A stretch of DNA of 10,436 nucleotides from Synergistaceae bacterium (GTDB taxonomy: Bacteria > Synergistota > Synergistia > Synergistales > Aminobacteriaceae). A model generated the notes under the pieces. It did not search any database, was not told the DNA's origin, and saw only the letters and a program-made list of their open reading frames with translations. Of this stretch, positions 7,166-10,436 are shown piece after piece. The position numbers and the translations under genes are program-made. Every line of letters starts with the position of its first letter. Position 1 is the stretch's first letter. Location: contig JAFTBT010000091.1 of NCBI GenBank assembly GCA_017455085.1, forward strand, positions 1-10,436, written 5' to 3'.

Positions 7166-9049
7166 ATGAGAATACTTTTCGTTTTTGCGGTGCTGTTGAT
7201 GGCAATTCCTGCATGTCCTGTTTTTGCTGCCTTGCCTCCGCTGCTGCCTATGGAGGACTTTTTCCGTAACCCAGACACTGCTGCGTTCTCTATTTCGCCA
7301 GATGGTACACGCTTGGCCTTTGCGCGCCCGTGGGAGCATAGAATGAATGTATATGTTCGTGAAATTGCTACAGGTGTCGAGAAACGCATAACCTCAGCCA
7401 CAGAAAGAGACATAGCCGGATTTTTCTGGAAGGGCAACGACAGAATAGTCTACGCTCAAGATTCTGGAGGGGATGAGAATTTTCACGTGTATATCACTGA
7501 CATCAAGGGCGGTGAAGCTAGGGACTTGACTCCCTTCGAGAAGGTGAAGGCAGGGATCCTTGACGACTTGGAGGACGACCCGAAGCATATGCTGCTGGAG
7601 ATGAACAACAGGAACCCAGAAATTTTTGACGTGTACAGGTGCGACATAGACACCGGAGAACTTGAGCTCTTGGCCGAAAATCCCGGAAATATCACGGGCT
7701 GGATGACCGACCACGACGGAAAACTCCGCGCTGCTGCACTGACTGACGGAGTGAACACCAGCATACTCTACAGGACGACGGAGGCTGAAGAGTTCAGGGT
7801 ACTCATCACCACGAACTTCAAGGAGACTTTTACGCCTGTGATGTTCGCATACGACAACAAGCTGATGTACGTAGAGAGCAATCTCAGCCGCGACAAGACA
7901 GCTATTTACACTTTTGACCCTGAGAAGAACGAGACGCTTGACCTGATATTTGAGCATCCTGAAGTTGACGTTGGGGGAATACTTCACTCAAAGAAGCGCA
8001 AGGTGATTACTGGGTTTGTGTACCTGACGGACAGAAGGCACTACAAATTCGTGGACGCTGACCGTGAGGAGCTGCAAAAGTCTCTGGAGGCATTTTTCCC
8101 GAACTATGAAGTCAGTGTTGCGGACATAGACGATGACGAACGCAGAGTGATAGTGCGGACATACAGCGACAGAACACGAGGCACGTACTATCTTTATGAC
8201 CGGCAGGATAATTCCATGTCGAAACTTGCTGACCTGTCGACGTGGCTCAAGGAGGAGAATATGGCACCCATGAAGCCGATAACCTACACTGCGCGTGACG
8301 GGCTGACAATTCACGGGTATATCACTCTTCCTGTGGGAGTGAACGAGGAGAATTTGCCGCTTGTGGTGATTCCACACGGTGGGCCAAGTGCGCGTGACTC
8401 ATGGGGTTTTGACTCTGAGGCGCAATTTTTGGCGAACAGGGGAATAGCTGTGCTGCAGGTGAACTATCGCGGATCTGTAGGGTATGGCAAAGCGTTTTGG
8501 CAGGCCGGCTTCAAGCAGTGGGGCAGGAAAATGCAGGATGACGTGACTGACGGAGTGATGTGGGCAGTGGAGCATGGGCTTGCGGACAAGAACAAGCTGG
8601 CGATTTATGGCGGGAGCTATGGAGGGTATGCGGCACTGGCTGGAGCGACGTTCACGCCGGAACTGTATGCGTGTGCGGTGAGCTATGTGGGGCCGTCGAA
8701 TATTTTCACGCTGCTTGAGAGTATTCCGCCGTACTGGAAGCCGTTCATTGAGATGGAGTACGAAGAGATCGGAGACCCCTCGAAGGATAAGGAGCTGTTA
8801 GAGGCAGTTTCTCCGGTGTTTCATGCGGACAAGATACGTATACCGCTGTTTGTGGCGCAGGGAGCGAATGACCCCAGAGTCAACAAAGCAGAGTCCGACC
8901 AGATAGTCGAGGCAGTCAGGAAGGCAGGGAAGGAAGTTGTGTACATGGTGAAGGACAACGAAGGGCATGGCTTCCACAACGAGGAGAACAGGTTTGACTT
9001 TTACCGGACGCTGGAGGAATTTTTCAGGAAGTATCTCGGCTCAAGGTAG
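7166..9049 (+). CDS. Secreted S9-family (prolyl oligopeptidase / acylaminoacyl-peptidase-type) serine peptidase
   Basis: The 627-residue protein begins with a signal peptide, MRILFVFAVLLMAIPACPVFA, with likely cleavage after VFA, so it is exported. A beta-propeller N-terminal half follows, including the typical ISPDGTRLAFAR repeat near residue 43. The C-terminal alpha/beta-hydrolase domain has IPHGGPSARDSWGF (402-415, oxyanion loop), VNYRGSVGYG (432-441), the nucleophile S484 in GGSYGGYAAL, D569 in QGANDPRVN and H601 in EGHGFHNEEN. S9 enzymes cut short peptides, often after proline or at acylated N termini, which fits peptide scavenging. IPAC in the signal region is a poor lipobox because of the Pro, so a lipoprotein is unlikely. 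The start at 7166 was chosen over ATG 7115 from the ribosome-binding site and signal peptide. The gene is transcribed alone, divergent from folP, and its last 49 bases overlap the converging unknown gene. Confidence 0.93.
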   Translation: MRILFVFAVLLMAIPACPVFAALPPLLPMEDFFRNPDTAAFSISPDGTRLAFARPWEHRMNVYVREIATGVEKRITSATERDIAGFFWKGNDRIVYAQDSGGDENFHVYITDIKGGEARDLTPFEKVKAGILDDLEDDPKHMLLEMNNRNPEIFDVYRCDIDTGELELLAENPGNITGWMTDHDGKLRAAALTDGVNTSILYRTTEAEEFRVLITTNFKETFTPVMFAYDNKLMYVESNLSRDKTAIYTFDPEKNETLDLIFEHPEVDVGGILHSKKRKVITGFVYLTDRRHYKFVDADREELQKSLEAFFPNYEVSVADIDDDERRVIVRTYSDRTRGTYYLYDRQDNSMSKLADLSTWLKEENMAPMKPITYTARDGLTIHGYITLPVGVNEENLPLVVIPHGGPSARDSWGFDSEAQFLANRGIAVLQVNYRGSVGYGKAFWQAGFKQWGRKMQDDVTDGVMWAVEHGLADKNKLAIYGGSYGGYAALAGATFTPELYACAVSYVGPSNIFTLLESIPPYWKPFIEMEYEEIGDPSKDKELLEAVSPVFHADKIRIPLFVAQGANDPRVNKAESDQIVEAVRKAGKEVVYMVKDNEGHGFHNEENRFDFYRTLEEFFRKYLGSR

Positions 9050-9666
9050 AGAGTGAGATTTTGGGCAGGCTGTCGAAAGTGGCGGCCTGTTTTTTTGTGG
9101 GCGAGTATCTTTCTGATGATGTTAGCGGCTTTTTTGTGTGCGGAGTTCAGGCGGTTGTAGTCTGCTCTGTCGGCTTCGCATACGCCTATGTGATAGTGTA
9201 CGTGAACGAGGTCACTATAGTGTGTGCAATCCCAGCTCAGAGTCTCAGGGAGTGAGTAGCACATGTAGCATTCATCCGAGAAGTCGCAGCGTCCTTCGTG
9301 GAGATACGGGACACTCCCGACGTAGTAGAACGTATTCTGGCGCCTGATGATGTCTGCGGGACGGAACAGCACCGGAAGATTGCAGACCTCAAGGAACGGA
9401 TACAGGGGAAAGCCTTTGTGTGGGAAGTGCTGCCGGTAAACTTCACATGCAGCTTCAGGATCAGCAAGCTCTGTAGTCAGCAATAGCTTTTCGCTGCCGG
9501 AGTCAGACTCCTCTATGAGTCTCCGGAACATTTCGTGTTTGACCGTATCGTCAGCGTAAGCGGATATGATTGTGGCCTGCTGAAGTATTGAGAGCGTGTG
9601 AGGATGACTCTTCAGGTATTCTCTGAGAGATTTTGACGGAATGCAGCTAATCACGTCAGGGTTCAT
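9001..9666 (-). CDS. Conserved-looking protein of unknown function, Cys/His-rich
   Basis: I do not recognise this 221-residue protein. It looks like a real gene: ATG at 9666 has GGAG eight bases upstream, and the sequence mixes predicted helices with motif-like stretches such as KGFPLYPFLEVCNLPVLF. Residues 1-65 appear helical (SLREYLKSHPHTLSILQQAT). The middle is Cys/His-rich: C127, C133, C136, C147, then HVHYH (H155, H157, H159) and C163, which could bind a metal or be a coincidence. The C-terminal third is basic (AHKKAANIIRKILAHKKTGR). There is no signal peptide or membrane segment, so it is probably cytoplasmic. The 3' end overlaps the S9 peptidase by 49 bases in antisense and contains the peptidase terminator, so the last 15-20 residues may not be conserved in relatives. 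Its promoter would lie in the gap to its right. Confidence 0.7.
   Translation of the reverse strand: MNPDVISCIPSKSLREYLKSHPHTLSILQQATIISAYADDTVKHEMFRRLIEESDSGSEKLLLTTELADPEAACEVYRQHFPHKGFPLYPFLEVCNLPVLFRPADIIRRQNTFYYVGSVPYLHEGRCDFSDECYMCYSLPETLSWDCTHYSDLVHVHYHIGVCEADRADYNRLNSAHKKAANIIRKILAHKKTGRHFRQPAQNLTLYLEPRYFLKNSSSVR
9066..9096 (+). terminator. Rho-independent terminator of the S9 peptidase
   Basis: CAGGC (9066-9070) pairs with GCCTG (9085-9089), with a possible extra G-U pair, and seven T residues follow (9090-9096). It lies 17 bases after the peptidase stop. The whole element lies within the coding region of the converging gene 9001-9666. On the minus strand no T run follows the stem, so it should act on the plus strand only. 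Confidence 0.7.
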
Positions 9667-9763
9667 GTATTATTCTCCATCAATGTATGATATTTTTTGC
9701 GTCATGTATGCGAAAACTCACAGCCTCATAACATAGACAGCATCACGATTCATAACGTGTTTT

Positions 9764-9787
9764 TGTAGTTGTAAATGTAGTTGTAAA
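9764..9787. repeat. Perfect 12-base tandem repeat, two copies
   Basis: TGTAGTTGTAAA occurs twice head to tail with no mismatch. It lies about 100 bases upstream of the start of the unknown gene 9001-9666. On the minus strand each unit reads TTTACAACTACA, so it could be a paired operator or carry -35-like TTTACA elements. A two-copy slippage repeat without function is the plain alternative. Confidence 0.7.
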
Positions 9788-9920
9788 ACAGCTTTCTTCA
9801 CTGTGAAATTACAGGATGTCAGAATCATATCACACCACAGATGAATGAGATGTTAGACTTCTCCAGTCTCACGAATTTAGGGGATATATTGCTGCTTTGC
9901 CCGCTGCTTTTGACCAGCCA

Positions 9921-10031
9921 TCAGTGAATGTTAAGCTCTCCGGTAATCTCAAACTCATCATCTGGAGCTTTTCCGGAGCTGATACCACTAATCTTCATGC
10001 CTCCCGTGAAAGAAATAGATACCTCAGTCAT
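9921..10031 (-). CDS. Possible small protein, 36 residues
   Basis: ATG at 10031 to TGA at 9921 encodes 36 residues beginning MTEVSISFTGGMKISGISSG and ending DDEFEITGELNIH. The alternating polar/hydrophobic pattern suggests beta strands (SISF, MKISGI, FEITGELNI), and the composition looks protein-like. There is no good ribosome-binding site: only GGTAG lies upstream. A GTG at 10071-10073 in the same frame would extend it to 50 residues. The same frame continues upstream to a TAA at 10083-10085 that ends another short frame, so this could also be the remnant of a longer decayed gene. I recognise no family. Confidence 0.3.
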   Translation of the reverse strand: MTEVSISFTGGMKISGISSGKAPDDEFEITGELNIH

Positions 10032-10082
10032 CACTATAACTACCGCAAATTTTACCGGACATGCATCTGACACACTATATTT

Positions 10083-10142
10083 TTAGCAGCAGCTCCACAT
10101 AGCAACGGCCGACATGCTTGTTTCATCATGCACTCGCTCCAT
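10083..10142 (-). CDS. Doubtful 19-residue reading frame ending in Cys-Cys
   Basis: ATG at 10142 to TAA at 10083 would encode a 19-residue peptide starting MERVHDE and ending AMWSCC. It begins 41 bases after the mature 3' end of ssrA. No ribosome-binding site is visible. The same frame runs, past its TAA, straight into the 36-residue frame at 9921-10031. It is either noise, the 5' part of a decayed gene, or a tiny peptide; I favour noise or decay. Confidence 0.12.
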   Translation of the reverse strand: MERVHDETSMSAVAMWSCC

Positions 10143-10182
10143 AACAGTATATGTATTTGTTGGTCTGTACCGTGTAAATATC

Positions 10183-10436
10183 TGGTGGAGGCGGGGAGAT
10201 TTGAACTCCCGTCCGACGCGGGCCAATCGTGACGGCACTACAGGCTTATTCTCTGGTTGTTGTCGTTCACTGCTGGGCAGAGACACCCTATCAGTGTTCC
10301 TAGAGTCTTACGGGTCTATCACCATACCGGACTCTCTATATGGTGGGGAGCTGAATTTCATGACACCTTCGGCGAACCTTCAGCATTGTCCGTCCGTCGG
10401 CGTAGCTGGCAACTAGGCCGCTAATGCGAAATTATC
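10183..10436 (-). ncRNA. ssrA: tmRNA (transfer-messenger RNA), 3' part
   Basis: tmRNA frees stalled ribosomes and adds a degradation tag with SmpB. The 3' end is encoded with CCA (TGG on the plus strand at 10183-10185). Reading the minus strand back from it gives the acceptor strand CGCCTCC, then the T arm GGGAG-TTCAAAT-CTCCC, the tRNA-like half of the molecule. At the right edge the minus strand reads GAT AAT TTC GCA TTA GCG GCC TAG (10413-10436), giving a tag ending DNFALAA, the usual ALAA-type C terminus recognised by ClpXP. The pseudoknot region lies between. The 5' half, including the tRNA-like 5' strand, the resume codon and the promoter, lies beyond the window. No clear terminator follows the 3' end. 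Confidence 0.93.

Larger units (their letters stand above)
9667..10182. other. Intergenic region between the unknown gene and ssrA
   Basis: About 516 bases without an established gene. It contains a 12-base tandem repeat (9764-9787), a small hairpin (AGACT/AGTCT, 9855-9869), an 8-base direct repeat GCTGCTTT (9891-9898 and 9903-9910), and two short minus-strand reading frames annotated separately. No convincing intrinsic terminator for ssrA is visible: no strong stem followed by a T run on the minus strand. I see no transposase, integrase, CRISPR repeat or tRNA in it, and no second copy of the ssrA 3' end that would mark an attachment site. Confidence 0.6.

Noticed and set aside
7394..7987. 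197-codon minus-strand frame opposite the S9 peptidase
   Set aside because: It is antisense to the propeller half of the peptidase, with no ribosome-binding site or recognisable motif.
9891..9910. Direct repeat GCTGCTTT separated by four bases
   Set aside because: Too short and simple to call a site or element; noted only as part of the intergenic description.
9841..9927. 28-codon plus-strand frame with a Leu-rich C-terminal half
   Set aside because: No ribosome-binding site and no promoter; it overlaps the end of the minus-strand small frame by a few bases, and the Leu-rich run comes largely from the GCTGCTTT direct repeat.
10183..10210. Integration site at the 3' end of ssrA
   Set aside because: ssrA 3' ends are frequent targets, but no second copy of this end, integrase gene or island boundary is visible in the window.
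10083..10286. 67-codon minus-strand frame running from inside ssrA into the gap
   Set aside because: Its first two thirds are the tRNA-like and adjoining part of tmRNA, so it cannot be a normal gene; only the last 19 codons were considered separately.
10114..10416. 100-codon plus-strand frame over ssrA
   Set aside because: It is the complement of a structured RNA gene and has no ribosome-binding site or protein-like pattern.

Overview
The window is a bacterial chromosome segment of roughly 50% GC, mostly ordinary housekeeping genes plus one poorly characterised flank. The gene content (gyrA joined to psd and pssA, a dihydropteroate synthase with an N-terminal extension, a secreted S9 peptidase, and a tmRNA whose tag ends in ALAA) fits an anaerobic bacterium. 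My best guess from remembered gene order is a gut- or rumen-type member of Synergistota. That assignment is inference and was not tested.

Left edge (1-1147, + strand): the 3' part of a gene that starts before the window. It resembles the C-terminal half of asparagine-synthase-like (PP-loop) proteins of the kind found in surface-glycan loci. A rho-independent terminator at 1181-1216 closes the converging minus-strand operon.

Core (1265-7068, all on the minus strand): read in the direction of transcription, the order is folP, an LRAT/NlpC-P60-like gene, gyrA, psd, pssA. folP and the LRAT-like gene share one base (TGATG). gyrA and psd overlap as ATGA. psd and pssA are 7 bases apart. A 114-base gap before gyrA holds a possible gyrA promoter and a near-consensus promoter on the opposite strand. 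PssA makes phosphatidylserine from CDP-diacylglycerol and Psd decarboxylates it to phosphatidylethanolamine, so the two final steps of PE synthesis are translationally tied to DNA gyrase subunit A.

Right part: a divergent S9-family prolyl-oligopeptidase-type peptidase with a signal peptide (7166-9049, +) converges on a Cys/His-rich gene of unknown function (9001-9666, -). The two overlap by 49 bases, and the peptidase terminator lies inside the other gene. An intergenic stretch of about 516 bases (9667-10182) follows. It holds a perfect 12-base tandem repeat and two short same-frame reading frames too small for routine gene calling. The window ends in the 3' part of ssrA (tmRNA, minus strand), whose visible tag codons read DNFALAA-stop.

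I did not find a clear new multi-gene system. The most unusual items are the LRAT-like gene coupled to folP, the unknown convergent gene with its overlapping terminator, and the small ORFs and tandem repeat between that gene and ssrA.
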